Shown here: piece by piece, positions 7,418-16,500 of the stretch
Layout: each line of letters begins with the position of its first letter
Numbering within the stretch: position 1 is the stretch's first letter
Source of the DNA: Nitrospirota bacterium
Lineage (GTDB): Bacteria; Nitrospirota; Thermodesulfovibrionia; Thermodesulfovibrionales; Magnetobacteriaceae
DNA: 64,000 bases
Assembly (NCBI GenBank): GCA_015233895.1
Contig: JADFXG010000005.1
Coordinates: forward strand, 62,001-126,000
Direction of reading: 5' to 3'
Program-made: the position numbers and the translations under genes
The notes under the pieces: model-generated
What the model was told of the DNA's origin: nothing
The model's database searches: none
What the model saw: only the letters and a program-made list of their open reading frames with translations

Positions 7418-8509
7418 GTGAAAGTCAAACAAGTTAGAAAAAAAGCGGCAGCAATGGCAGTGTTTATAATGGTTTTTTCATATTCGGTGGCGTATCCAGG
7501 GAGTTGGTCATATTTAGAGCACAGGTATGAATCTAAGCCCGGCGATGTATTAAAGGCAGATAGATTTGTACAAAAAGACCGCTACCTTGAAGGATTTTTG
7601 AGCGGTAAACTTGTGGGTTATGTGATTAACTCAAAGGACTGGGCTTCTAACCACGTTGGGTACTCCGGCAAGCACATTGAAACCCTGGTAGGAATGGATA
7701 CGGCGGGAAATCTGACTGGTGTTAAGGTGCTTTATCACTCTGAGCCTATAGTGCTGATAGGGCTGAAAGAGGATAACTTAAATAATTTTATAGCCCAGTA
7801 TGCCGGTAAGAGCGTTATAAAGGGCTTATCTCTTGGCAACGATATAAAGATGGATGCGCTAACCGGAGCCACCGTTACCGCTGAGGTAGAAAACGCAATA
7901 ATATTGGAATCGGCAAAGAAGGTTGCCGCGGCAGCCGGTTTGATTAAATATAGTGACAAAAAAGGTAAGAAGATTAGCCAAAAATTTGAGGCTATGGGCT
8001 TTAGTGAGCTTGTGGCATCAGGCGGCGTTAAAAACCTTATCATAACCTCTAAGGATATGGGTATTGAGAGTAAAGAAGCGTATCTGGATTTATATTTCGG
8101 AGTCGTGTCGGCCCCCACAATTGGTAAAAATATACTGGGTGAGAAGACGTTTAATGAGGTAATGTCAACGTTAAAGGAGGGTGAGACACCCATATTTATA
8201 GTGTCCCGTGGACAGGGATCGTTTAAGGGCTCCGGTTTTGTACGTGGTGGAGTGTTTGAGAGATTCAGCATAGAGCAAGGAAGCAGAACCTATGTGTTTA
8301 CCGACAAGGATTATAGTATTCTTACTGAGCTATCGGCCAAAGGAGCTCCGGCCATTAAAGAGGGCGGAGTGTTTATCATAAGAGCCAAAGATTTTGACCC
8401 AACCGTTCCTTTTAAACTTAAACTCATGGTGTCTTTAAGAGAGGGAGCAACAAAGAAGTTCCATGCAACAGCGGCAGATTATGCCCTTGCCGACAGGTTC
8501 ACAGAGTAA
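7418..8509 (+). CDS. NosR-like FMN-binding protein (N-terminal half of NosR)
   Basis: 363 residues with a signal or anchor segment (about 9-27) and an FMN_bind domain. The flavinylation motif D146ALTGAT152 marks Thr152 as the likely site of covalent FMN. The rest, about residues 185-345, resembles the periplasmic region of NosR that follows FMN_bind. It ends 3 bp before a separate membrane 4Fe-4S gene; together they cover what NosR does in one about 720-residue chain: pass electrons from quinol toward NosZ or its maturation. Start is GTG with AAAGGGG upstream. ApbE, which would load FMN, is encoded at 42.9 kb. Confidence 0.85.
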   Translation: MKVKQVRKKAAAMAVFIMVFSYSVAYPGSWSYLEHRYESKPGDVLKADRFVQKDRYLEGFLSGKLVGYVINSKDWASNHVGYSGKHIETLVGMDTAGNLTGVKVLYHSEPIVLIGLKEDNLNNFIAQYAGKSVIKGLSLGNDIKMDALTGATVTAEVENAIILESAKKVAAAAGLIKYSDKKGKKISQKFEAMGFSELVASGGVKNLIITSKDMGIESKEAYLDLYFGVVSAPTIGKNILGEKTFNEVMSTLKEGETPIFIVSRGQGSFKGSGFVRGGVFERFSIEQGSRTYVFTDKDYSILTELSAKGAPAIKEGGVFIIRAKDFDPTVPFKLKLMVSLREGATKKFHATAADYALADRFTE

Positions 8510-8512
8510 CGG

Positions 8513-9403
8513 ATGGAAACCGCATTGTGGAAAATCATATGGACTCAAAAGATAGTGCACATCGTTCTTTTTGCTGCCTTGATTGTTGCCATAGCTGTGG
8601 TGTTTCTTTTTAGAGACCGTTTGTCAAAGCGGCCATTAGTTTTTAAGGTAATCCGCTACGGCATTTTAGTGGTTTCTTTTTTCTATGCAGGGTTGTATTT
8701 AAAAGCCCAGCCAACCACCACAAACATTGCCATAGCTATAAGTGCCGCTAAAGACGGCAATTTCCCTATGGAATTGTTTCTTATGGAGCCGTTTATTTTT
8801 CTGTCTTTTGCCTTTATTGCTATAAGTGCGGTTATATGGGGCAGGGGGGCTTATTGCGGATGGTTGTGCCCTTACGGTGCGATGCTTGAGTTATTAAACT
8901 CAATTGCCGGTAAGATAAAATCTCCATGGATAAATCTCAGAGTTCCTCAGGGGGCACACAGAGTATTGTTGAAACTAAAATACATAGCCCTTGCCGCAAT
9001 TGTTGGCCTTGCATGGTATAACTTCATGCTTTCGGAGTTTTTGACGGAGGTTGAGCCATTTAAAACCTTTGTGCTAAAACTTAACAGGCAATGGTATTTT
9101 GTAGCGTACTTTATTGTGCTGACACTTCTGTCGGTGGTTGTTTACCGTGCCTTTTGCCGCTTCCTCTGTCCTTTGGGGGCAGCAATATCAATTCCTTCAA
9201 TTTTAAAAAACTTTCTGCCTATGAGCACACTTAAAAGAAGAGCGCTCTGCGCCAGTTGCAAAGTATGCGCCAAATCCTGTAACAGCGCTGCAATCAGTAC
9301 TACTGGCGACATTAATTACGCCGAGTGTATGCAGTGCCTTGACTGCCAGATGATTTACCATGACACACACAGATGTACAGGGCTATTAGGCAAAAACAAG
9401 TGA
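8513..9403 (+). CDS. Membrane 4Fe-4S protein (C-terminal half of NosR / NapH-like)
   Basis: 296 residues with about five membrane helices, two conserved CxxxCP segments (CGWLCPYGA and CRFLCPLGA) and two ferredoxin-type clusters on the C-terminal cytoplasmic part (CASCKVCAKSC and CMQCLDC). This is the architecture of the C-terminal half of NosR and of NapH. It begins 3 bp after the FMN-binding gene, so the two are surely co-translated and probably form one complex in the inner membrane that moves electrons from the cytoplasm or quinone pool to the periplasmic flavin. Confidence 0.88.
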   Translation: METALWKIIWTQKIVHIVLFAALIVAIAVVFLFRDRLSKRPLVFKVIRYGILVVSFFYAGLYLKAQPTTTNIAIAISAAKDGNFPMELFLMEPFIFLSFAFIAISAVIWGRGAYCGWLCPYGAMLELLNSIAGKIKSPWINLRVPQGAHRVLLKLKYIALAAIVGLAWYNFMLSEFLTEVEPFKTFVLKLNRQWYFVAYFIVLTLLSVVVYRAFCRFLCPLGAAISIPSILKNFLPMSTLKRRALCASCKVCAKSCNSAAISTTGDINYAECMQCLDCQMIYHDTHRCTGLLGKNK

Positions 9404-10719
9404 ATAGTTGCCGTTTGATTTCATTGTTTTTTGCCATTTTTATGGTATCAGCAACAACCGGAGCTGCAGCCGTATTAAAAGTCGGCGATGGCGGCGTTAA
9501 GACTATTAATGAGGCTCTCAGTAAGGCAAAACCCGGCGACACGATAGAGGTTGTTGGCGGCACGTATTCTGAGACTCTTAAATTAAATAAAAAAATACAC
9601 ATTAAAGGAATCAACAATCCCGTTATAACCTCAAAAGGCGGCTATGTTATTGATATAACAAGTTCCGGCGTAACAGTCGAGGGCTTTACTATAAAATACG
9701 AGGGGAAACACGCTGCAGACGATGTCGCAATTCTTGTCCACAATGGATCGCAAGGGGTACTGATAAAAAAGAATGTTTTAAAAAACGTTATGTTTGGGAT
9801 AAAGGTTGTAGAGAGTCTGGATACCGCTATTGTTGACAATACGGTAGAGGGCATAGAGGATAAAGATGAGAACACAAGGGGAACGTGTATAACTGCAGTT
9901 GGCACCCTAAACCTTGAGGTTAGCGGCAATAAGATTACAAGCTGCCGGGATGGCATCTATATGGAGGTCTCCCACTACGCAACAGTGACAGATAACGAGG
10001 TAACAAATTCCCGTTATGCAATACACACGATGTGGGTTGATTCGGGTAACTTCTGCGACAATATTGTAATTGACAATCTTGTAGGGATGGCCATCATGTA
10101 CACCAAACACACCGTTGCAAACAGAAACATCGCCGTTGGAAATAAAACACACGGGCTTTTAATAAATCAAACTATAAGAAGTGAAATAAATGAAAATATA
10201 TCTATCGGCAACACAAAGGGAATCTTTCTGTATAATTCCATAGAAAATGAGGTTAAATCTAATCTCGTAATGAACAACAACATTGGGATTCACAGCTGGG
10301 GGGGCTCTGAGGAAAACAAGATAACAGGCAATTCGCTGATTGATAACGAGGTGCAGGTAAAGTATGTGGCGGCTAAAGATCAGGAGTGGAACGGAAACTA
10401 CTGGAGCGACTATCTGGGCTGGGACATGACCGGAAAGGGTAGTGGGGATATGCCCTATGAGTCAAACACGGTGGTCGACCATATTTTCTGGCGTTACCCT
10501 CTGGCTAAGCTTCTCTACAGCAGCCCGGCAATTCATGTTTTAAAAATAATAGAAAAACAGTTCCCTATACTGAAAGTCCCCAAGGTGACAGACAGAACTC
10601 CCTCTATGGCGCCTCTTCATAAAAACTGGAGGCTGCTTAAGGCTAAATACGCAAACTACCAGCCAGCCCGTTATCATGTGGACATACAGAAACTCTCCAA
10701 CACAGGAGGCATCTATTGA
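9373..10719 (+). CDS. nosD: NosD, copper-site maturation protein of N2O reductase
   Basis: About 448 residues with a signal peptide and a right-handed beta-helix of repeated parallel-strand turns (pattern N.V..N.YGI, NEISENI..GN..GI). NosD is periplasmic and works with the NosFY ABC transporter to assemble the CuZ sulfide-copper centre. The ATG at 9373 overlaps the upstream gene by 31 bp; a GTG at 9400 overlaps it by only 4 bp (GTGA) and would still leave a full signal peptide, so it is the better biological start. The stop overlaps the TTG start of nosF. Confidence 0.93.
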   Translation: MYRAIRQKQVNSCRLISLFFAIFMVSATTGAAAVLKVGDGGVKTINEALSKAKPGDTIEVVGGTYSETLKLNKKIHIKGINNPVITSKGGYVIDITSSGVTVEGFTIKYEGKHAADDVAILVHNGSQGVLIKKNVLKNVMFGIKVVESLDTAIVDNTVEGIEDKDENTRGTCITAVGTLNLEVSGNKITSCRDGIYMEVSHYATVTDNEVTNSRYAIHTMWVDSGNFCDNIVIDNLVGMAIMYTKHTVANRNIAVGNKTHGLLINQTIRSEINENISIGNTKGIFLYNSIENEVKSNLVMNNNIGIHSWGGSEENKITGNSLIDNEVQVKYVAAKDQEWNGNYWSDYLGWDMTGKGSGDMPYESNTVVDHIFWRYPLAKLLYSSPAIHVLKIIEKQFPILKVPKVTDRTPSMAPLHKNWRLLKAKYANYQPARYHVDIQKLSNTGGIY

Positions 10720-11618
10720 AAATTACCTTTAATGAAGTGACAAAACGTTACGGAGACGTTGTTGCTCTTGAGAAAGTGACTCTTGAGATAGCGCATGGCG
10801 AGACGTTTGGACTTGTGGGGCCAAATGGCTCCGGTAAGTCAACTCTGATGAGGCTGCTGCTTGGCATAATTAAGCCAACTGAGGGCAGTGTGCTTTTTGA
10901 CGGTGTATCGTTGGATGAAAAAGGCTGGATAGAGATAAGACGGCAGATTGGGTATATGCCTGAGCGGGTGTCGTTTTATGACAACCTGACGGGGTTTGAG
11001 ACACTGCAGCACTTTGCCCGGATAAAGGGCGGAGGCGTCAGTAACATTAAAGACGTGCTCGGAAAGATTCTCGCCGATGAGGCACTTAGAAGAAGGGTTG
11101 GAGGGTATTCAAAGGGGATGAGGCAGCGGATTAACCTTGCTCAGGCACTTCTTAATAATCCCGCTCTGCTTGTGCTGGATGAGCCAACGTCGGGGCTTGA
11201 CCCTGTGGGTGTGCGGGAACTTTACGGGATACTGGATGAGTTAAAGAGTGTCAGGAATATGACCATAGTGCTGTCTTCTCATATTCTGGCTGAGATAGAG
11301 GAAAAAGTGCAGAGAGTGGGAATTATGAAAGAGGGAAATATTAAAGCAACAGGCTCACTTGAGGAGCTTTATCGAGGGTTTAATCTTCCCCTTAGGTTGG
11401 TTGTGATGCTCAGGGAGGATGGTGACAAGCGGATTGTGGAACTTCTGAAGGCAGAGGGTTTGGACAATATTGCTGTCAAAGACGGCTCCCTTGTTACAGA
11501 CTTACCGAGGGATAAAAAAATGAGAGTACTTAGCTGCATCTTAGAGCATAAGGATTCGTTTTCAGATTTCACGGTGCGGGAGCCAAGTCTTGAGGAGGTG
11601 TTCTTTGGTATTCACTGA
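10716..11618 (+). CDS. nosF: NosF, ABC-transporter ATPase
   Basis: 300 residues with Walker A G35PNGSGKST, the signature stretch YSKGMRQRIN, Walker B LLVLDEPTSGLDP and the switch His in SSHI. It hydrolyses ATP on the cytoplasmic face for the NosFY exporter, which is thought to supply sulfur (or a related component) for CuZ assembly. The TTG start overlaps the nosD stop by 4 bp (TTGA), and a ribosome site (ACAGGAGG) lies inside the nosD end. The C-terminus overlaps nosY. Confidence 0.93.
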   Translation: MKITFNEVTKRYGDVVALEKVTLEIAHGETFGLVGPNGSGKSTLMRLLLGIIKPTEGSVLFDGVSLDEKGWIEIRRQIGYMPERVSFYDNLTGFETLQHFARIKGGGVSNIKDVLGKILADEALRRRVGGYSKGMRQRINLAQALLNNPALLVLDEPTSGLDPVGVRELYGILDELKSVRNMTIVLSSHILAEIEEKVQRVGIMKEGNIKATGSLEELYRGFNLPLRLVVMLREDGDKRIVELLKAEGLDNIAVKDGSLVTDLPRDKKMRVLSCILEHKDSFSDFTVREPSLEEVFFGIH

Positions 11619-12435
11619 TGCGCTTAGAGCGATGGCTGTTAAGGAGTTATCGGATAAACTAAAAAGCAAATGGGTCATTGTAATTACGATTGTGTTTGCG
11701 GTTTTTACTTTGATAATCGCCTATTTTGGCTCAGTATCTTCAGGGGTGGTATCTTTTACAAACATGAGTGCCACCATAGCAAGTCTGACAAGCCTTGCAG
11801 TTTATTTTATTCCGATTCTTGCTCTAACCCTTGGAGGAGGAATCATTGCCGATGAAAGAGACAGACAAACGCTTGATTTATATTTAGCGTCGCCAATTTC
11901 TGTGTTTGAATTTTTAGCAGGGAAATTTATAGGGCTTGCCGCCTCACTGACTATTCCAATCATTGCCGGGTTTTGTCTTCCGGGATTTGTGCTTATCTTT
12001 AAGGCAGGCTCAGGGTCACTTGCCGGATTTTTGATGTTTGTTGTTAATTCCATTTTTTTAGGAATCATGTTTTTAAGCATTTCCTTTCTGGTATCCGTAC
12101 TCATAGTGGAAAGAAGCAAGTCTATAGCGTTTACGGTGTTTTTGTGGCTTTTGTTTACAATCCTTTATGATTTGGCTCTGGTAGGGGTGCTGATTATCAC
12201 AAAAGGGGTGCTTAGCCCTAAAATATTTTCTCTCCTTCTGATGCTTAACCCTGTGGATGTCTATAGGATACTTAATTTTATCACAATAGGGCAGTTTTCG
12301 GTAATTTTAGGGCTTGCCTCTGTGGAGCTTCCCGGCTTTATGAACAGGTATGTCCTGTGGGTGGTTAATCTGTTTTGGATTGTTTCTCCGCTTTTGATTA
12401 GCTACTTTGTGTTTAAAAGAAAATATCTAAAATAA
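11605..12435 (+). CDS. nosY: NosY, ABC-transporter permease
   Basis: About 276 residues with six predicted membrane helices and the ABC-2 permease stretch GGGIIADERDRQTLDLYLASP near the first third. It is the membrane partner of NosF. The TTG at 11605 is chosen because GAGGAGG lies 6 bases upstream; a TTG at 11590 gives five more residues, but then the ribosome site would be inside the coding region. It overlaps nosF by 14 bp. Confidence 0.9.
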   Translation: MVFTDALRAMAVKELSDKLKSKWVIVITIVFAVFTLIIAYFGSVSSGVVSFTNMSATIASLTSLAVYFIPILALTLGGGIIADERDRQTLDLYLASPISVFEFLAGKFIGLAASLTIPIIAGFCLPGFVLIFKAGSGSLAGFLMFVVNSIFLGIMFLSISFLVSVLIVERSKSIAFTVFLWLLFTILYDLALVGVLIITKGVLSPKIFSLLLMLNPVDVYRILNFITIGQFSVILGLASVELPGFMNRYVLWVVNLFWIVSPLLISYFVFKRKYLK

Positions 12436-12457
12436 AATGTATCGGAGGATTACTAAA

Positions 12458-13243
12458 ATGCGTTTAAAAACATGGGGTTTCTTAACGGTTTTTGTGTTTA
12501 TAGTGTTAGGCGGGAGTGCTTACGGCTACGACACTGTTGATGTTAAAAACGGTGCTACAATTAAAGGGGTCATTAAAAACAGTGGTGCAGTCCCCGCCGA
12601 TGAGGTCATCAATGTGACAGAGGATCAATCAGTCTGTGGTAAAACAATCAATGCCGGCAAATATTTGATTTCTGATTCAAAGGTAAAAAATGTTGTTGTA
12701 TTTGTCACAGATGTTAAAAAAGGAATGGCGCTGCCTAAAAAAAATGTGGAAATTACGATAGATAAATGCAGGGTGCTGCCGCATGTTTCTTTGGGCTTTA
12801 CGGGCAGCGAATATGTAATTAAAAATAATGATCCAATTTTACACACTGTTCAGCTAAAACTTGGGCTTGACTACCAAAAGGAGATCTCAAAGCGGCCACT
12901 TGAGGACGGTTCCACTATCTTAAATCTTGCCTTTCCCACACAGGGGATGGAACTTAGAAAACCAATACGGGATTTCCACAGATTTACTAAAGACACAGGC
13001 TACATTCGCGTTAAGTCAAACGCCCATCCGTGGCTAAGAGGCATTGTGTTTGTCTTTGATCACCCGTACGCCGCAGTTTCTAACGAAAAAGGAGAGTATG
13101 AGATAACAGGGCTTATGTCCGGCAAATACACTCTGAGGTTTTGGCATGAGGGATTTGGCGAGGTGGAAAAAACAGTCGTTGTATCAGAAGGGGAAACCAA
13201 AACCCTTGATGTTGACTTAAGCAACAAATCTGACACCAGGTAA
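12458..13243 (+). CDS. Exported protein with carboxypeptidase-regulatory-like domain, paralogue 1
   Basis: 261 residues from the ATG at 12458, which has CGGAGG upstream; an ATG at 12437 would place that site inside the gene. A signal peptide (to about GSAYG) is followed by a cupredoxin-like region with single conserved C, H and M residues (SVCGK, DKCRVLPHVS, DPILHT, NAHPWLRG) and a C-terminal prealbumin-like fold (GEYEITGLMSGKYTLRFWHEGFG). It shares this layout with the gene at 13406. Exact function unknown; conserved H and C suggest copper or haem contact in the periplasm, and the location 22 bp after nosY suggests a role in the nos or oxidase system. Confidence 0.8.
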   Translation: MRLKTWGFLTVFVFIVLGGSAYGYDTVDVKNGATIKGVIKNSGAVPADEVINVTEDQSVCGKTINAGKYLISDSKVKNVVVFVTDVKKGMALPKKNVEITIDKCRVLPHVSLGFTGSEYVIKNNDPILHTVQLKLGLDYQKEISKRPLEDGSTILNLAFPTQGMELRKPIRDFHRFTKDTGYIRVKSNAHPWLRGIVFVFDHPYAAVSNEKGEYEITGLMSGKYTLRFWHEGFGEVEKTVVVSEGETKTLDVDLSNKSDTR

Positions 13244-13405
13244 AGAACGTTTGGCATAACACAGTAACGATTCTAAAGTTACTTTAGTTACTGAAAGAAC
13301 TGTAACAGATAAAGGATAATTCATTGGAATAAAACATATTTGGCAGAATCTTGATTTTCAAGATAATTGAAAAACTTTAAAGCGGTTTAAGTGGAGGTAA
13401 AGTAG

Positions 13406-14137
13406 ATGAAGAAGTTAGTTGCTCTGATGTGTATGGTTATGTTTCTTTGTGTGAGTGCTGTGGCGTTTGCAGCCGATAAGTATGAGGTGGTGGATGTAAA
13501 AGATGGTGGGAGTATAAAGGGAATAGTGAAAACCTCAGGTGCGCCTGCTGATCCGGTTCTTGACATCAATAAGGACACAGAGTACTGCGGTAAGTCTCAC
13601 CCTGCCGGAATGTATGTGGTAGGAGCCGGCGGTGGAGTAAAGAACGTTATCGTAGCAGTAGAGGATATAACCAAGGGTAAGGCCGCACCAAAAACAGACA
13701 CGGTTATAGATAACCACAAGTGTGCCTTTGAGCCGTTGGTAAGCATTGCTTACATGGGGCAGAAGTATATCATGAAAAACAGCGACCCGATATTTCACAA
13801 CACATCAATTGGTTTAATACTGGCACCGGGCAAAAAAAGAACCGTGTATAATTTAGCTCTTCCCAACAAAGACCAGACAATAGAAAAACCCGTAAAAGTA
13901 GCCGGACTTGAGAGTGTCTCCTGTGATGCCCACTCATGGATGCGTGCATTTGTTTATGCAACTCCAAACCCTTATGCAGCAATCACAGACGACAAGGGCT
14001 CCTTCGAGATAAAAGATATTCCTGCCGGCAAGTACAAAGTGAAGTTTTGGCATGAGGGCTTTGGCGAGGCGGTAGTGGATGTAGAGGTAAAGGCTGGCGC
14101 AACAGCTACACTTGACCACACATTTGCTAAGAAATAG
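13406..14137 (+). CDS. Exported protein with carboxypeptidase-regulatory-like domain, paralogue 2
   Basis: 243 residues with a signal peptide (cleavage near AFA-ADKY). Same plan as the 12458 protein: VVDVKDGGSIKGIVKTSG, EYCGKSHPAG, HKCAFEPLVSI, DPIFHNT, DAHSWMRAF, then the repeat GKYKVKFWHEGFGE. Conserved C, H and W positions match between the two, so the metal or cofactor contact is probably shared. It has its own ribosome site (GTGGAGGT) and is followed by a strong terminator, so nosZ-to-here may form one transcription block. Function not established. Confidence 0.82.
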   Translation: MKKLVALMCMVMFLCVSAVAFAADKYEVVDVKDGGSIKGIVKTSGAPADPVLDINKDTEYCGKSHPAGMYVVGAGGGVKNVIVAVEDITKGKAAPKTDTVIDNHKCAFEPLVSIAYMGQKYIMKNSDPIFHNTSIGLILAPGKKRTVYNLALPNKDQTIEKPVKVAGLESVSCDAHSWMRAFVYATPNPYAAITDDKGSFEIKDIPAGKYKVKFWHEGFGEAVVDVEVKAGATATLDHTFAKK

Positions 14138-14148
14138 ATTTGGTATGA

Positions 14149-14190
14149 AACAGGTTCATCGCTGAGATGTGATGAACCTGTTGGTTTTTT
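14149..14190 (+). terminator. Rho-independent terminator
   Basis: A perfect 12-bp stem, AACAGGTTCATC / GATGAACCTGTT, with a 10-base loop, followed by GGTTTTTT. It separates the nosZ-to-paralogue block from the bd-like oxidase block. Confidence 0.88.
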
Positions 14191-14216
14191 AATATAAACT
14201 ACATAGGGAGATTAAT

Positions 14217-15974
14217 ATGGCAGACGTTAGCCCATCTAAAAGCCTGATAAAAGGGGTTATAAAGTTAACCTTGTTTTTGGGCGTTGGTTTTGCTGTGCTT
14301 TTTATCCTAAACAAAGTTTTGTCAGCGCCTACGGAGGATGGTTACAGGTTTTTCCCTGTAATCGGGAGCCGCGTGTGGGTTTGGATAATAGCGCAGCTTC
14401 ACCTTAATTTTGCCGCTTTTGTCCTGGGGGTTCCGATTTTTGCCGTTTCAATGGAGTTTATGAGCTGGAGGCGTAATGATGAGAGGCTTGACAGGATTGC
14501 CTACGATTTTACTAAACTCTTTACTTTGGCTTATACGCTTACGGCGGCTGTTGGAACGATACTAATGATAAGTTTACCAGTATTGTATCCAAAGTTTATA
14601 GACCATTTGATGAAAATCCTTGGGCCCACATGGTGGGTCTATGTGTTGGTGATGTACATTGAAACGCTTGTCTGCTACTACTACTTCTATTCATGGAAGC
14701 AGATGAAGGGCAGTAAAAAGGGAACGCATGTAGCCATTGGCGGTCTTCTTAATATCATGGGCATAACCATGCTTCTGATAACCAGCTCATGGGTTGGGTA
14801 TATGACAACTCCCAATCCGCACGGAGTAAGTGAAACAGGCGAGCTAATTAACAGATGGCAAGCCATTAAGTCATACATGTGGATACCTCTTTCACTTCAC
14901 AGGCTTTTTGCTAACGTGGTTTTTGGCGCAGGTATTGCCGCAGCTTATGCAGCTTACAGGTTTATAACCGCTGAGACTGACGAACAGCGCGCCTACTACG
15001 ACTGGATGGGTTACACATCAGCTATGATTTCTATCGGGTTTTCACTGATTCTGCCCGGAATCGGATATCTGCTTGGTGTGGAAATTTACTCTTTTAACGA
15101 ACAGATGGGAATTCAGCTTATGGGCGGGTTTTTTGCATGGCTCTGGGTTATGCAGGCAATTCTTATCGGAGCTATTCTTATGTTTGTTAACTATTACCTG
15201 TGGATTTCCCTGAATAAGATGCCAGGGGGCGAAAGGTATTTTAAATACGTTAAATATCTGTTTATCGTAAACCTGCTGGGGTATGCCGTGTGGCTTACTC
15301 CGCACAGCATAGCGCTTAGCCTTGAGGAGGCAAGACGGATGGGAGCGTATCACCCTGTGTTGGGAAGTCTTGGCGTTATGGCCTCTAAAAACACTGCCGT
15401 TGTTGTGTCATATATGGCCACATTTTTAAGTTTTACCATATTTAAAATAAGTAACAAAGAGCCGATAGTGAGCTGGGCTAAGCTTGGGCATACCATCAGA
15501 GCTGCCGTAATAGTGCTTTCTACTGCCGCTGCCATCGCCATAGGTATTTACAGTTATATGGTGACATCTGCGGTGAGAGTGAAAGTGCTGTCTCCGATTC
15601 AGTTTGGGATATTTTTCCTCTCAATTATAATTCTCTTTGTGCTTGACACTATGATGTACAAAGGGGCGATAGTTATAGGGGAGCCCAGATGGGGCAAAAT
15701 GCCGGAGCGGTCGCAGTACGCACTCATAGGGATAACGGTGACATTTACGTGGCTCATGGCAATGATGGGCTATATGAGAAGCGGCGGACGGCAGTTTTGG
15801 CACGTGTATGGAATCGTTAAAGACACAAGTCCGGATGCTTACTTACCGACTCATGGTTATGCAGCGGTTGTTTCCTCCATTGTTACGGTGATATTCTTTG
15901 CGCTGATAGGGCTTTTGTTTTGGAGCATTATGAAACTTGAAAAGGTAGCGGACAAGGGAGGGGCTCAAACATGA
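14217..15974 (+). CDS. Cytochrome bd-like oxidase subunit I (CydA homologue, no CydB)
   Basis: 585 residues, mostly membrane helices. CydA landmarks: H62 in AQLHLNFAAF (equivalent of the high-spin haem ligand), E149 in MYIETL (second of the CydA Glu pair; the first Glu position is Val), H228 in LSLHRLFANVVFG (haem b558 ligand) and GGRQFW near the end (CydA GRQPW). The long periplasmic quinol loop is short or absent. No subunit II gene follows; three cytochrome c genes do. This matches the 'bd-like oxidases' noted in Nitrospira-type bacteria. Substrate could be O2 or NO, and the donor may be cytochrome c rather than quinol; both are inference. Confidence 0.85.
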   Translation: MADVSPSKSLIKGVIKLTLFLGVGFAVLFILNKVLSAPTEDGYRFFPVIGSRVWVWIIAQLHLNFAAFVLGVPIFAVSMEFMSWRRNDERLDRIAYDFTKLFTLAYTLTAAVGTILMISLPVLYPKFIDHLMKILGPTWWVYVLVMYIETLVCYYYFYSWKQMKGSKKGTHVAIGGLLNIMGITMLLITSSWVGYMTTPNPHGVSETGELINRWQAIKSYMWIPLSLHRLFANVVFGAGIAAAYAAYRFITAETDEQRAYYDWMGYTSAMISIGFSLILPGIGYLLGVEIYSFNEQMGIQLMGGFFAWLWVMQAILIGAILMFVNYYLWISLNKMPGGERYFKYVKYLFIVNLLGYAVWLTPHSIALSLEEARRMGAYHPVLGSLGVMASKNTAVVVSYMATFLSFTIFKISNKEPIVSWAKLGHTIRAAVIVLSTAAAIAIGIYSYMVTSAVRVKVLSPIQFGIFFLSIIILFVLDTMMYKGAIVIGEPRWGKMPERSQYALIGITVTFTWLMAMMGYMRSGGRQFWHVYGIVKDTSPDAYLPTHGYAAVVSSIVTVIFFALIGLLFWSIMKLEKVADKGGAQT

Positions 15975-16495
15975 AAGGCGGTGTGTTGAAGTTATTGACA
16001 GTAGTGGTAGGGCTTAACATATTCTTTGCCTACATAGGACTATATTTCCTCCCTCAGTCTGAGTCACGCCCTCCTAAGGAGACAAAGATAGAAAAGGGGA
16101 TTTCTCAGGACGATCTGATAGCAGTCGGTGAACAGATAGTCTTTAGCAAAGGACAGTGTATGGTGTGCCATCCGGTTAAAACAGAGGTTGGGATGCGGGC
16201 CCCTGCAATATCAACAATCGGTGTTGAGATGGAAAAAAGCGCTAAAGAGAGAAATATGAAATTTGAGTCCTACGTCTTTGAAGCGCTGGTTAATCCCTCA
16301 GCATACATTCAAAAGGGATTTGAAAACATGATGCCTCCCATCCACAAGCCTCCAACATCGCTTAACGATGGAGAGTTGATAGCGGTTGCTGCATATTTAC
16401 AAAGCAGAGGCGCAAAGGTATCTGTCTCCTATCCTGAGTCAGTCCCTGTGTTGAAAGAACAAATAGATATAGAAGCCAAAAAAGGAGGTAAATAA
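15971..16495 (+). CDS. Membrane-anchored monohaem cytochrome c
   Basis: 174 residues with an N-terminal membrane anchor (about 7-27) and one c-type haem site, CMVCH, with a likely distal Met in ENMMPP. It overlaps the bd-like oxidase gene by 4 bp (ATGA), so stoichiometric production and a shared complex are likely. The haem domain would face the periplasm and could donate electrons to the oxidase. Resembles small anchored cytochromes of oxidase and alternative-complex systems. Confidence 0.88.
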   Translation: MKGGVLKLLTVVVGLNIFFAYIGLYFLPQSESRPPKETKIEKGISQDDLIAVGEQIVFSKGQCMVCHPVKTEVGMRAPAISTIGVEMEKSAKERNMKFESYVFEALVNPSAYIQKGFENMMPPIHKPPTSLNDGELIAVAAYLQSRGAKVSVSYPESVPVLKEQIDIEAKKGGK

Positions 16496-16500
16496 TAGGA

